Assembly: GCF_004322705.1 (NCBI RefSeq)
Contig: NZ_SIZZ01000001.1
Coordinates: 1,240,001 to 1,304,000 of the forward strand
Length of the DNA stretch: 64,000 bases
Direction: 5' to 3'
Source of the DNA: Dyella terrae
GTDB lineage: Bacteria > Pseudomonadota > Gammaproteobacteria > Xanthomonadales > Rhodanobacteraceae
Below the pieces are notes generated by a model. It worked only from the letters and a program-made list of their open reading frames with translations, was not told the DNA's origin and ran no database searches. The position numbers were made by a program, and so were the translations under genes. Of this stretch, positions 30,292 to 39,230 are shown piece after piece. The first letter of the stretch is position 1; every line of letters starts with the position of its first letter.

Positions 30292-30545
30292 TTTCCCGCT
30301 GCCTCGCCGGCGTGCTGCTTGGCATCCCGCTCGCTGCGTGCACCCTCGCGCTGGCCCTGCACTGGATGCCCAACCGCGGACAGGACTGGCTCATACCGGT
30401 GCTGATCCTGTTCTTCCCACTCTGGACGACGGTGATGATCGCCAGCTACATGTTCCGCTCGGGCCTGCGCGCCTGGGTCGTGCTGGGCTCCTCCAACATC
30501 GCCGTCTTTGCCCTGCTGTGGCTGTCGCGCCACCTGGCCGGATGA
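30288..30545 (+). CDS. small membrane protein of an iron-uptake operon (DUF3649-like?)
   Basis: An 85-residue protein with three predicted membrane helices (about residues 5-25, 35-53 and 62-80). It starts at the ATG that overlaps the previous stop by 4 nt and ends 7 nt before the PepSY gene, so it is translationally linked to both. Assignment to DUF3649 rests on operon position and size. A role in iron release or in supporting the PepSY reductase is inferred. Confidence 0.75.
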   Translation: MISRCLAGVLLGIPLAACTLALALHWMPNRGQDWLIPVLILFFPLWTTVMIASYMFRSGLRAWVVLGSSNIAVFALLWLSRHLAG

Positions 30546-30552
30546 TTCGACC

Positions 30553-32127
30553 ATGAAATCCTCCACCGTCCGCACTTACACCACGGTCCACACCTGGACC
30601 GGACTGATCGCCGGCTTCGGCCTGTTCATCGCCTTCTTCGCCGGCGCCCTGACGGTGTTCCACCACGACATCGCCACCTGGCAGTCGCCACCCTGGCGCA
30701 TGACCGCCGATGCCGACGTCACGCCGGATCAACTGGCGCAGCGCCTGCTCCAGGCCCACCCCGACGCGCGCAAGGACTTCGGCATCGTGCTGGCTCCGCC
30801 TGGCGTCGCCCGGCCGCCGTACGCCTACTGGCCCGAGGGTGGCGAGGAACGCTTCGCGACGGCGAGCGCGATCGACCAGCCCACCGAAGATGCGACGCGC
30901 GGCAACCTCGCCGACTTTGTCTATGCGCTGCACGATTCGCTGGGTTTCCCCACCGTCGGCATGTATTTCATGGGCATCGTCAGCATCCTCTACGGACTGG
31001 CGCTGTTCTCGGGCCTGATCATCCATCTGCCGCATCTGGTCCGGGATCTGTTTGCCATGCGTTCGGGCAAGAACCTGAAGCGCCTGTGGCAGGACGCCCA
31101 CAACGTGATCGGCGTGCTCAGCCTCCCGTTCCATCTGATCTTCGCCATGACCGGCGCCCTGCTTTGCCTGTTTGCGATCACCTTCGCCACCCTCAACGTG
31201 GTGGCGTTCGACGGCAAGTTGTTCGATGCCTTCGGCAAAGCCATCGCCACTGCGCCGGTGATTGCACCGAGCGGTGAGGCGGCGCCCATGCTGACGCTGG
31301 ACGAACTCATGCAGCGGGCCCGTGTGCAGGCGCTGAAGCAAGGCGTGACCAGCTTCGAGCCGGACTATGTGCACTTCAGCAACTACGGCGACCGCAAGGC
31401 CGTCGTCGAGGTGCGCGGCCTGTCGCAGCACACGTTGGGCACCTACGGCACGGTCGCCATGAACGCCGTTGACGGCAGCGTGCTTGAGACGCACGTCGGC
31501 AAGGCCCAGAACACCAATGGCATCACCAATTCGGCGATGTACTCGCTGCATTTCGGTTCGTTCGGCGGCCGTACGGTGCAGTGGCTGTACTTCGTGCTCG
31601 GGCTGATGGGCGCATTCCTGTTCTATTCGGGCAACCTCCTGTGGATCGAGTCGCGTCGCAAGCGGCGCATGGAGGATCAGCCGATGAAAACGCGCATCAT
31701 GGCCAGCGCCACGGTGGGCGTCTGCATCGGCAGTTGCCTGGGCATCGCGGCATCGTTTGGCGCCACCATGCTGGCCGACGTTTACGGTGCGGATGCCGGT
31801 CTGTGGCAACGCGTCGCCTGCTACGGATTCGTCATCGCCTCGGCCATCTATGCATGGTTCCGACCGCTACCCCGGGCGACCCGCGATCTGCTCTGGCTGA
31901 ATGCCGTGCTCTACGTGGCGCTAGGCGCCATCGATCTCGTCCGAAACCTCCAGGTCTGGACGCAGCCCTGGACGCCACAGGCATCGGCGGTGCTCGGGGT
32001 TGACCTCACGGGGATCGCCATGGGCATCGGCTTCGCGTTCCTTGCTCGCGCCAGCTGGCGGCGCGCCACGCAGGGCGATCCCAACAGTGTGTGGTCACTG
32101 GACGCAACGACGGCGCCCGCGACGTGA
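30553..32127 (+). CDS. PepSY-associated transmembrane protein (putative ferric-siderophore reductase)
   Basis: A 524-residue inner-membrane protein with the PepSY_TM layout. The first helix (VHTWTGLIAGFGLFIAFFAG, about 13-35) precedes a periplasmic region. Two or more central helices and a second PepSY-like periplasmic domain come next. A helix around LYFVLGLMGAFLFYSGNLLW and a C-terminal group of three to four helices end the protein. Relatives beside siderophore receptors reduce or release iron from the imported complex at the inner membrane, using His-coordinated heme or flavin cofactors. Here HTW, HHD, HDSLGF and LHFGSFGG are candidate His positions. It is last in the operon. Confidence 0.88.
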   Translation: MKSSTVRTYTTVHTWTGLIAGFGLFIAFFAGALTVFHHDIATWQSPPWRMTADADVTPDQLAQRLLQAHPDARKDFGIVLAPPGVARPPYAYWPEGGEERFATASAIDQPTEDATRGNLADFVYALHDSLGFPTVGMYFMGIVSILYGLALFSGLIIHLPHLVRDLFAMRSGKNLKRLWQDAHNVIGVLSLPFHLIFAMTGALLCLFAITFATLNVVAFDGKLFDAFGKAIATAPVIAPSGEAAPMLTLDELMQRARVQALKQGVTSFEPDYVHFSNYGDRKAVVEVRGLSQHTLGTYGTVAMNAVDGSVLETHVGKAQNTNGITNSAMYSLHFGSFGGRTVQWLYFVLGLMGAFLFYSGNLLWIESRRKRRMEDQPMKTRIMASATVGVCIGSCLGIAASFGATMLADVYGADAGLWQRVACYGFVIASAIYAWFRPLPRATRDLLWLNAVLYVALGAIDLVRNLQVWTQPWTPQASAVLGVDLTGIAMGIGFAFLARASWRRATQGDPNSVWSLDATTAPAT

Positions 32128-32239
32128 TGCGAATACGAAAGGCCAGCTCAGCCTGCCCTTCCATTTCAGGGGCGGGTCCACTGACGCAGTCGTAACAAAG
32201 TCGGGTGTTGAATGCGATCTTCCCCCAGGAGAACGCCTC

Positions 32240-32761
32240 ATGAATATGCGCACCCTTTCGACGTCCTGCCTCGCGCTGGCCCTTGCGGCCGCGGCAACTT
32301 CGACAACCGCACAGGATCTGGGCAAACTGGGCAGCATGATTCCCGGTGGCGGATCGATGACGTCCGGCAGCATGGGTAACGTGGCGGGACTTCTGCAGTA
32401 CTGCGTGAAAAACAACTTTCTCGGCGGCGACTCCGGGGCAGCGGGCGTCAAGGATCAGCTGCTCGGCAAGCTCGGCACGGGAACCGGCACCGAATCCAAA
32501 GCGTCGTCCAACAGCAGCAATCCGAGTGACATGATGAACTCGATGCTCGGCAGCAAACACAAAACCGGCAGCACCACGTCCAGCGACCCCACCAGCGACG
32601 CCGGTTATCTCAGTGGCGCCAAGGGCATTCTGCAGGGCAGCAACGGCAAGTCCGTGGATCTGAATACGTTAGGCGGCGGGTCCAGCGACCTGAAATCGGA
32701 GCTGACGCACAAAGCCTGCGATACCGTGCTCAAGCAGGGTAAGTCCCTCATCGGCATGTAG
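32240..32761 (+). CDS. exported DUF2501-family protein (YjjA-like)
   Basis: A 173-residue secreted protein with a signal peptide MNMRTLSTSCLALALAAAAT. The mature part is rich in Gly and Ser. It contains GNVAGLLQYCVKNNFLGG and, near the C terminus, LTHKACDTVLKQGKSLIGM, each with one Cys, which probably form a disulfide. These are the family marks of DUF2501 (E. coli YjjA). Function is unknown. The ATG follows CAGGAG. It converges on the EAL-GGDEF gene with only 7 bp between stops. Confidence 0.85.
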   Translation: MNMRTLSTSCLALALAAAATSTTAQDLGKLGSMIPGGGSMTSGSMGNVAGLLQYCVKNNFLGGDSGAAGVKDQLLGKLGTGTGTESKASSNSSNPSDMMNSMLGSKHKTGSTTSSDPTSDAGYLSGAKGILQGSNGKSVDLNTLGGGSSDLKSELTHKACDTVLKQGKSLIGM

Positions 32762-32768
32762 TCGCCGG

Positions 32769-34568
32769 TCAGGCCGACAGCGGGGAACGAACCGCTCGCG
32801 ATACGACGTGCAGGCCAAGCTCGTTGCGCTTGGCCTGACGCTTCGCCCTCGCGGCCAGCGCGGCGATGGTCTGCGCACGCTGGCGCATCGGCGGCACCAC
32901 GTTCACTCCGCCCACCACCAGCGTGGTAAAGCGATAGAACTGGGGCTCGCCATGGCGGTCCTTGCCATGGAGCCCGCCGCGCGCCACATCGGCCGGATCG
33001 AATAATGCCGTGGCACGCGCGTTGAATGTCTCGATGATGCAACGGCATCGCTCCGTCCAATCGATACTCTGGAACAGCACCACGAAGTCGTCGCCGCCAA
33101 TGTGCCCGATGAAGTCCAGCGTCGGATCGACGAACTCGCCCAGGATGGTGGAGACCAGCCGGATCATTTCGTCCCCGCGAAAATAGCCGTAGTGATCGTT
33201 GAAGGGCTTGAAGTCCGTCAGGTCGACGTGCGCGACCGCGAACATTTCACTGCCGCCAAGCAAACGTTCCAGATGTTCGGTGGTCGGCACATTGCCCGGC
33301 AAGAAGGTCAACGGATTGGCGTGCCGCGCCGCATCGATGCGCAGCTCGCTGACCCGGCGCACCAGCGCTTCGCCCGTGCCCAGCCCACGATACAGGCCGC
33401 CGCTCGTCACGATGAAACCGTCGCTGAGATAGCGCTGGTCTTCGCCGCGCAAAACGTCGGCGAGGCTTTCCAGTCGTCGCGATTCATCGCACAACAAGGG
33501 GGCGGCATTCATCAGCGCCGTGCAGGATTTTCGCGCCAGCAGCTCACGCGCAAAGGGCTGCGCCATCCGCTCGTTCGCCAACCGGCGGTTGATCAGCCCG
33601 ATGGGACGGCCCTGCTGCACAACGGCAATCGCATGAAGCTCCGGATGCGCCACGAACAGCGCCATGACTTCTTCATTTGTCTGAGCCGGCACCACGAAAG
33701 GCGCTTCGATCATCAGGTGCCCGACCTGCGTCGGACGCTGCGTCACCGGCGAGCGTCGTGTGGGCAGCACCGACACCGACAGCGCACTCAAGGCGCGCCG
33801 CGCCTCGCTGGCTGGCTCCCTGACCGGCATCGGCGCGGGGTGTCCGATGAGAAACCCTTGCGCGTAGGGAATGCCCAGTTCGCGCATCAGGCGAAGATCG
33901 GCCGGGTCCTCCACGCCTTCACCCACCAGCTCAGCGCCCAGGGTTTCCGCCACCTGGCAAAGGGCCCGCACAATGGCGAGGCGTTCGGCGCTGCGTGATA
34001 AACCGTTGATGAGATAACGATCGATCTTCACCACGTCGGGGTGTATCTCGTTCCACATCTCGAAGTTGGAATGCCCGTTGCCAAAGTCGTCCAGTGCGAC
34101 GCGCATGCCATGCGCGCGCAGGTAGCCAAGGGCATGCGCGAGCCGCGACGGGCTTTCCACCACATCGCGCTCGGTCACCTCGATGGTGATGCGGGCGGGA
34201 TCCAGTCCGCTGCCTGCCAACGTCAGCAGCAACTCGTCGGGGCGGAGGGTGTCCTGCAGGATCGCCTGCGCGCTCAGGTTGAGCAGCAGCCGTCCTTCGT
34301 CGGCGATCGCCGCAAATCGCGAACTGATGATGTTCGCCGCGTGCAATTCCACGTCGACGAGGCGCCGCTCCATGCGAGCGAAGTCCAGCAGATCAAGGAT
34401 CGAGAAATCGTCGGGCGCGAACGCGCAGCGACTCAACCCTTCATGCGCCACGATTTCCAGCGTGTCCAGCCGCATCAACGGCTGGAACACGGGCACGAGC
34501 CCGTCCGGCGCCAAGGTGCGCTCGACGACTTGCTGACGAAGGCTCGGACGAGTCGGTAGTTGCGGCAT
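32769..34568 (-). CDS. EAL-CBS-GGDEF cyclic-di-GMP protein
   Basis: A 599-residue soluble protein. The N-terminal EAL phosphodiesterase domain has the signature as HEGLSR (Glu43), plus NLSAQ, EVTERD, DDFGNGHSN, KIDRYLI, GEGVED and QGF. All catalytic and metal-binding positions are therefore kept. A central pair of CBS-like modules (about residues 285-400) may bind a nucleotide. The C-terminal GGDEF domain reads GGDDF at 491-495, a conservative but unusual change that may weaken or abolish cyclase activity. The start overlaps the MCP stop by one base (TGATG). The net activity is probably c-di-GMP breakdown, regulated by the CBS pair. Confidence 0.9.
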   Translation of the reverse strand: MPQLPTRPSLRQQVVERTLAPDGLVPVFQPLMRLDTLEIVAHEGLSRCAFAPDDFSILDLLDFARMERRLVDVELHAANIISSRFAAIADEGRLLLNLSAQAILQDTLRPDELLLTLAGSGLDPARITIEVTERDVVESPSRLAHALGYLRAHGMRVALDDFGNGHSNFEMWNEIHPDVVKIDRYLINGLSRSAERLAIVRALCQVAETLGAELVGEGVEDPADLRLMRELGIPYAQGFLIGHPAPMPVREPASEARRALSALSVSVLPTRRSPVTQRPTQVGHLMIEAPFVVPAQTNEEVMALFVAHPELHAIAVVQQGRPIGLINRRLANERMAQPFARELLARKSCTALMNAAPLLCDESRRLESLADVLRGEDQRYLSDGFIVTSGGLYRGLGTGEALVRRVSELRIDAARHANPLTFLPGNVPTTEHLERLLGGSEMFAVAHVDLTDFKPFNDHYGYFRGDEMIRLVSTILGEFVDPTLDFIGHIGGDDFVVLFQSIDWTERCRCIIETFNARATALFDPADVARGGLHGKDRHGEPQFYRFTTLVVGGVNVVPPMRQRAQTIAALAARAKRQAKRNELGLHVVSRAVRSPLSA

Positions 34569-36205
34569 CAGGCTGGCGCAGGCACTCCGTCCCTGATCAG
34601 TTCATGCGACGGCGCCTCATGCACCGTCGTTCCGGCATCCCCCGGTCCGGACAGGCGGAAGAATGCCACCTGCCGCATCAGCCTGTCTGCATCCCGCGCC
34701 AGTGCAGCGCCGGTTTCATTGATGCGTTCCACGAGCCCGGTGTTGGCCCGGGTGATCTGGTCCAGGCGTTCGACCGCTGCCGACATCTGTCCCACGCCCT
34801 CGACTTGCTCGCCGGTCGCCGCGTCGATGCGCGCCAGCTGTCCCGTCACGCCCAGCATTCGCCGCGCAATGGCATCCAGCGCCTCGCCGGATGCGTGGAC
34901 CCGTTCGCGAGCGGCATCGGCAGCCGCACTCGTCGACTCGATCATCTGGCGAATCTGGCGACCCGCCTCCTGGCAGCGTTGCGCAAGCTGGCGCACCTCG
35001 CCGGCAACGACGGCGAAACCCCGGCCGTTGTCGCCCGCGTGAGCCGCTTCGATGGCGGCGTTGAGCGCCAGGAGGTTGGTCTGGAACGCGATGCTGTCGA
35101 CCAGGTCGACGATGGCCGCGATGCGCTGACCCGAGGCGATCACGTCCGACATCGACGACTGCGCGTCCCCCGCAATGGCATGCGCTCCGGCGACGTCCTG
35201 CTCCGCGTCCTTCGCCGCGTGGCCGGCATGGCGCGCATGGTCGGCGCCGCGACCGGCGAGTGCACCGAGTTGGCCCATCGCGTCGGCGGTCGCCTGCACG
35301 CTGACGGACTGCGCACGCGTACGTTCGCTCAATGCCAGATTGTCATGAGCCAGCTGATGGGCACGCTGATCGACCGAGCGCGCGCCTTCGCGCACCTGCC
35401 CGATGACGCGAAGCAGCTGCGCATCCATGGCGGCCAGTGCGCGCAGCAAGTCGCCAAGCTCATCCCGGGCACCGGGTTCAAAAGGCACGCCGATGTCGCC
35501 TTCGGCAATGCGCGATGCCGCCGAGCGCGCGAGCGCGAGTCGTCCAAGCAGCGATCGCATGAACAGGCCATCCATCACAAGGGTCGCGCACAAGGCGAGC
35601 AGCATGCCGGCGATGAGCATGATCACACCACGACGATCAGCGTCACGCTGTGCCTTCACCTGTTCCTTGCCGTGATTGAGCGCACTCTCGAAGAGATTGG
35701 CGAAATCCGACTGAAGTGGTTGATAGGCCGGCTGGACTTCGGTACTGAGCTTCAGCGATGCCAGCTCAAATTGCCCGGCATCAAGCAGCTGCAGCGTTTC
35801 ATCCACCGCTTTGTCAGCATCGTCGCGATGACGGGCGGCAAGCTTCAGCGATGGGGCCTCCTGTTGCGCGAGCGCACTGGCCAGCAGGGGTTTCCAGTGA
35901 CGCTCAACATCGAAGCGGTCGGCGTGGATCCGCGTATGGGCTTCTTCGACCGCCGACGGGAGCTGAGAAAGCACCGCGTGCGTGAGAACCTGCAGGCTAC
36001 TGTTGTAGTCGTTCTGGATCCGTCCCGCGTCCGCCGCCGGGCCCAGCGATCCGTCGACCAGATTGACGATACGACTGTCCGCATGCCGCAGGTTGACGAT
36101 ACCGACGGCACCCATCGCGAGGAGGAACACGAGCATGGCGACGAGACGCAGCAGCAGTCGCGCGCGCAGATTCAGAGCAAAGGAAGGCCGAAGGAGCTTT
36201 GACAT
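34568..36205 (-). CDS. methyl-accepting chemotaxis protein
   Basis: A 545-residue chemoreceptor. A membrane helix at about residues 16-38, a periplasmic four-helix-bundle-like sensor and a second helix at about 190-213 lead to a HAMP region. The signalling hairpin contains the invariant tip [20 protein letters not shown] and [15 protein letters not shown]. There is no C-terminal CheR pentapeptide. The start at 36205 is chosen because a sigma-28-like promoter lies at 36234-36260, upstream of it but inside the longer TTG-initiated reading frame. It is coupled to the EAL-CBS-GGDEF gene through a one-base TGATG overlap. Confidence 0.93.
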   Translation of the reverse strand: MSKLLRPSFALNLRARLLLRLVAMLVFLLAMGAVGIVNLRHADSRIVNLVDGSLGPAADAGRIQNDYNSSLQVLTHAVLSQLPSAVEEAHTRIHADRFDVERHWKPLLASALAQQEAPSLKLAARHRDDADKAVDETLQLLDAGQFELASLKLSTEVQPAYQPLQSDFANLFESALNHGKEQVKAQRDADRRGVIMLIAGMLLALCATLVMDGLFMRSLLGRLALARSAASRIAEGDIGVPFEPGARDELGDLLRALAAMDAQLLRVIGQVREGARSVDQRAHQLAHDNLALSERTRAQSVSVQATADAMGQLGALAGRGADHARHAGHAAKDAEQDVAGAHAIAGDAQSSMSDVIASGQRIAAIVDLVDSIAFQTNLLALNAAIEAAHAGDNGRGFAVVAGEVRQLAQRCQEAGRQIRQMIESTSAAADAARERVHASGEALDAIARRMLGVTGQLARIDAATGEQVEGVGQMSAAVERLDQITRANTGLVERINETGAALARDADRLMRQVAFFRLSGPGDAGTTVHEAPSHELIRDGVPAPA

Positions 36206-36233
36206 GGGGATGCCTGTAAGGGGATCGCCAGTG

Positions 36234-36260
36234 CTATCGACCGGAGCGCGAAGCGCTTTA
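36234..36260 (-). promoter_or_regulatory. sigma-28 (FliA) type promoter of the MCP operon
   Basis: On the minus strand a -35 element TAAAGCGC (36253-36260) and a -10 element GTCGATAG (36234-36241) are separated by 11 nt. The sigma-28 consensus is TAAAGTTT, 11 nt, GCCGATAA. The conserved TAAAG and CGATA parts match, and the predicted start lies about 20 nt before the MCP ATG. It places this receptor in the flagellar class III regulon. Confidence 0.65.
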
Positions 36261-36393
36261 GTCAAACTCGCGAAGTTTTCCCTTTATTTCTCAATGGTTA
36301 CAGGACAATCCCCCAGGCACAATGGTCACAAGGATCGCAAACCAATATGTCCGATATGTGAAAGGCCGGCGTCCGTTTGGACGTCCATCCGCC

Positions 36394-38508
36394 TCAGGTG
36401 CCTGGAAGTGGCAGCGTGTAGGCCATGACGACCTGCCCAGGCTCGCCTTCGCCTGACGTATCACCCGCCGTGACAACGACAAGGTACTGATGCCCGTTGC
36501 GATCGGAGATGAAACTGATCGGCGTGGCCTGCAAGGGTGAAGGCAACGCGGCTTTCCACAACATGTCACCCGTGCGTACGTCGAAGGCACGAACGCTGGC
36601 ATCCAGCGTGCCGCCCAGGAAGGCAACACCACCGCCGGTGGTCGACATGCCACCGATACTTGGCACTCCCAGCGGCAGGGAAAGACGCCAGGGCAAGCGA
36701 TCGGTCATGACGCCGTTGCGTCGCATCCATATCCTCGTCTTGTTCACCAGATCGACGGCGGCGACATAACCCCAGGGCGGCTGCTGGCAGGGTAACCCCA
36801 GGACCGAGCGCAGCGGCCGCAGCCGGCCGCCATGCTCCGTGTCGCGCACGAAGGCGATGTAGCTGGGATCACCCACCCATACGCTTCGCGCCGGGTCGAC
36901 CGCGATGCCGCCGGTATCGAACACGCCATCATGACCTGGGAATACGAGCGATCCGTTTGCGCTGTGTTGCCTGAACCGGATCCGGCACATCAACTGATCG
37001 TAGGGCGTGATGCCCCAGAGCTGGCGCTCCTGCAAAGCCTGGCCGGGGGCGAAGCTGAGGGCATCCGTGTCCGAAGGCGTCGTCAGTGCCTTGCCATTGC
37101 GCCGATCCAGCACGACCAGCTCGCCTCCACGGGTCGCAACCATCAAGGCTGGCACTTCCTGACCGCCCTCTCCCGACGCGTACAGCACTGGCTGTCCCCG
37201 CAACGCATCCGTCGCCTGGTACACCCAGTGCTGTTCGCCAGTGGCCACGTTCAGGGCAACGATCGCACCCGGCGCGATGGCGTCGTCACCTTCCGCGCGA
37301 GCCACGAGATAAACGAGCCCCAGCTTTTCATCGACGCTGGCCACGCCCCAGGACCGCAGATTGCCACTGGCTGGCCACTGCCAGACGCGACGTCCCTGAT
37401 CGATATCGAAGCCAGCAACCACGCCGGCACTCACGATCAGCACCTGGCGGGTGACAACGGGCGGCACCGGCGCGCGGGCTTCAACGGCACGCGGATCGAG
37501 GTCGATCGACATCTCGCCGTCCTGCCCGATCTCATGGCAGCGCTCTCCGTTGTCGGCATTCAGTGTCATGACCCGACCGCCCATCTCCGGCACGAAAATG
37601 CGCCGCGGACAACTCTCGAAGTGGATCGATTCGGCGGCCACCGCACCCTTGGGTGTCGGTCGATTGACCACGACGGTCGATGACGGCGCGTCGCGGGCAG
37701 CCGTTGCCGAGTCGTAGTAGGCAAGGCCGAGGCAATCGGTCGCCGACTGGCGATTGGCTGGGTTGTAACGCCAGCGCTCTGCACCGGAGTCGGTGTCGAG
37801 CGCCACGACCGCGCCGCCGCGTGCGCAAACGTAGAGCAAGCCATTGACTGCAAGCGGCGTCTGCCCACTGGTATCGACCCGATGGTCCGCACCGGCCGGC
37901 GCATCGACACGATACGTCCACGCCAGTTTCAGGCGAGCGACATTGCCCGGTGTGATCTGCGCTGCTGGCGCATAGCGGTCACCGAAAGCCGAACGGCCAT
38001 ACGCCACCCAATCGTGCGGTGGCGCAGCGGCGTGGTCCGGTGCGGCCAGCGCATCGGCGCGATCGTCGGCCAGTCGACCCTTTAGTTCGACGGGCTGGCG
38101 CGTCAGTGAAAACAAGCCCAGCAATGCCACGATCAGCAAAGCCCCGGGCACGCACCAGCGGCGCGGGGAAGCAGCGTCGTGTCGCCATAGCCAGGGCATC
38201 ACCCACCACCAACCCAGCAACCACCACCATCCCACGCGCGGCAACCACCACCAGCCGGTCAGACCGGTTTCCAGTGTCGCCCAGGCAGCGAGCGACAAAA
38301 GGTATACCGCGTAGGCCACGGCAGCCCAACCGGGTCGGGCCCATGCCAACCACGCGACCCCTACCAGCGCGCACCCGGCGACCAGAAACCAGGGCGCGCC
38401 TCCTACGCCAAGCAGCCATGCGCCGCCGACGAGCATCGGGAGGCCGAAGAGCAGCATCAGGATGACGGTCGCGATCGATCTCGCGCTTTGCTTGGCCGGC
38501 GTGGTCAT
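36394..38508 (-). CDS. divergent membrane-bound PQQ-dependent dehydrogenase (GCD-like)
   Basis: A 704-residue protein. Five N-terminal membrane helices (about residues 10-145) precede a periplasmic eight-bladed propeller of the quinoprotein glucose/quinate dehydrogenase family. Family landmarks seen are LDTDSGAERWRYNP, LGLPCQQPPWGYVAAVDL, TTGGGVAFLGGTLDASVRAFD and the final QYLVVVTAGD. It is about 90 residues shorter than typical GCD. The usual HHDLWDYD-type motif of the middle propeller is not seen, and the GFDIDQGRRVWQW region stands in its place. It may therefore use another substrate or be inactive. It has a good ribosome site (GAGGAA). Confidence 0.85.
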   Translation of the reverse strand: MTTPAKQSARSIATVILMLLFGLPMLVGGAWLLGVGGAPWFLVAGCALVGVAWLAWARPGWAAVAYAVYLLSLAAWATLETGLTGWWWLPRVGWWWLLGWWWVMPWLWRHDAASPRRWCVPGALLIVALLGLFSLTRQPVELKGRLADDRADALAAPDHAAAPPHDWVAYGRSAFGDRYAPAAQITPGNVARLKLAWTYRVDAPAGADHRVDTSGQTPLAVNGLLYVCARGGAVVALDTDSGAERWRYNPANRQSATDCLGLAYYDSATAARDAPSSTVVVNRPTPKGAVAAESIHFESCPRRIFVPEMGGRVMTLNADNGERCHEIGQDGEMSIDLDPRAVEARAPVPPVVTRQVLIVSAGVVAGFDIDQGRRVWQWPASGNLRSWGVASVDEKLGLVYLVARAEGDDAIAPGAIVALNVATGEQHWVYQATDALRGQPVLYASGEGGQEVPALMVATRGGELVVLDRRNGKALTTPSDTDALSFAPGQALQERQLWGITPYDQLMCRIRFRQHSANGSLVFPGHDGVFDTGGIAVDPARSVWVGDPSYIAFVRDTEHGGRLRPLRSVLGLPCQQPPWGYVAAVDLVNKTRIWMRRNGVMTDRLPWRLSLPLGVPSIGGMSTTGGGVAFLGGTLDASVRAFDVRTGDMLWKAALPSPLQATPISFISDRNGHQYLVVVTAGDTSGEGEPGQVVMAYTLPLPGT

Positions 38509-38639
38509 AACTTCCTCACGGCAAAATGGGTCCGCGGCGATGGGAAGTGCGCATGGTTGTCGAGCATGGCTGCCAAAAGGGTGACGGCAGTCTTATCGCC
38601 GGATGGACACATCGTGAAGCCTGATGCCACGCCGCGCCT

Positions 38640-38867
38640 TCAGATCTGATCGGCTGGCGGCACCAGATGGCTTCGCTCCAGCAAGGCATCGAGCCGGTCG
38701 CATACCCAGCCATGGTCCGTGTCGGCGGCCCGATCCTGGATCTGTTGCGCGCGTGCGTTGAATGCCTGCCAAAACGCATCCGGCGCCGGATGCGTGCGCA
38801 ACAGTTCGGGCACATCGGCGTCGAGCGTGGAAATGAGGCGCTGGAGTTCAACGTGGGTCGCGACCAT
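38640..38867 (-). CDS. small hypothetical protein
   Basis: A 75-residue acidic, helix-rich protein of unknown function. It begins MVATHVELQRLISTLDADV and contains HPAPDAFWQAFNARAQQIQ. Residue composition looks natural, while the other frames here read as Arg/Pro-rich shadow. GGTGG precedes the ATG at 38867; an upstream in-frame start would add 23 unlikely residues. It lies between the PQQ dehydrogenase promoter region and tRNA-Arg. No signal peptide or membrane segment is seen. Confidence 0.5.
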   Translation of the reverse strand: MVATHVELQRLISTLDADVPELLRTHPAPDAFWQAFNARAQQIQDRAADTDHGWVCDRLDALLERSHLVPPADQI

Positions 38868-38942
38868 GCCCCACCATACATCCCGCCGATGCCGAGAAAC
38901 GGTGAATTTGCTGCCACGCAGCACCGGATCTCGCACGGGATT

Positions 38943-39019
38943 TGGTGACCCCGGCCCGATTCGAACGGGCGACCTACGCCTTAGGAGGGCGTCGCTCTAT
39001 CCAGCTGAGCTACGGGGCC
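38943..39019 (-). tRNA. tRNA-Arg (anticodon CCT)
   Basis: A complete 77-nt tRNA with encoded CCA. The acceptor stem pairs GGCCCCG with CGGGGTC through one G-U pair. The anticodon stem ACGCC/GGCGT closes the loop CTCCTAA, giving CCT, which reads the rare codon AGG. It is alone on the minus strand; no clear promoter was found. Confidence 0.95.
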
Positions 39020-39230
39020 AACCCCGCAAGGATAACGGGGCATCGCGCCGGACGGAACCCGCGCTGGCCCGACTCGGGTTTATCCGAGTGCGTGAACGAT
39101 CACCGTTTGCTGCGCTGCTCCGCCATTGCGCCCCTCCCCTAACAAGACCTAACCGGCGACCATTGACCCGCCTGCTAGAATTGTCCTTTTCACCCAGGTC
39201 GCCACGCGGCGAAACGGCTCAGGAGCACGC

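Noticed and set aside
36205-36265. TTG start of the MCP 20 codons upstream
   Set aside because: A sigma-28-like -35 and -10 lie within this segment, so it would not be in the mRNA. The ATG at 36205 is the likelier start.
39020-39230. Promoter with TTGACC and TAGAAT before amaB
   Set aside because: The two boxes are only 7 nt apart. No other good pair was found in the 211-bp gap, so no promoter is called.
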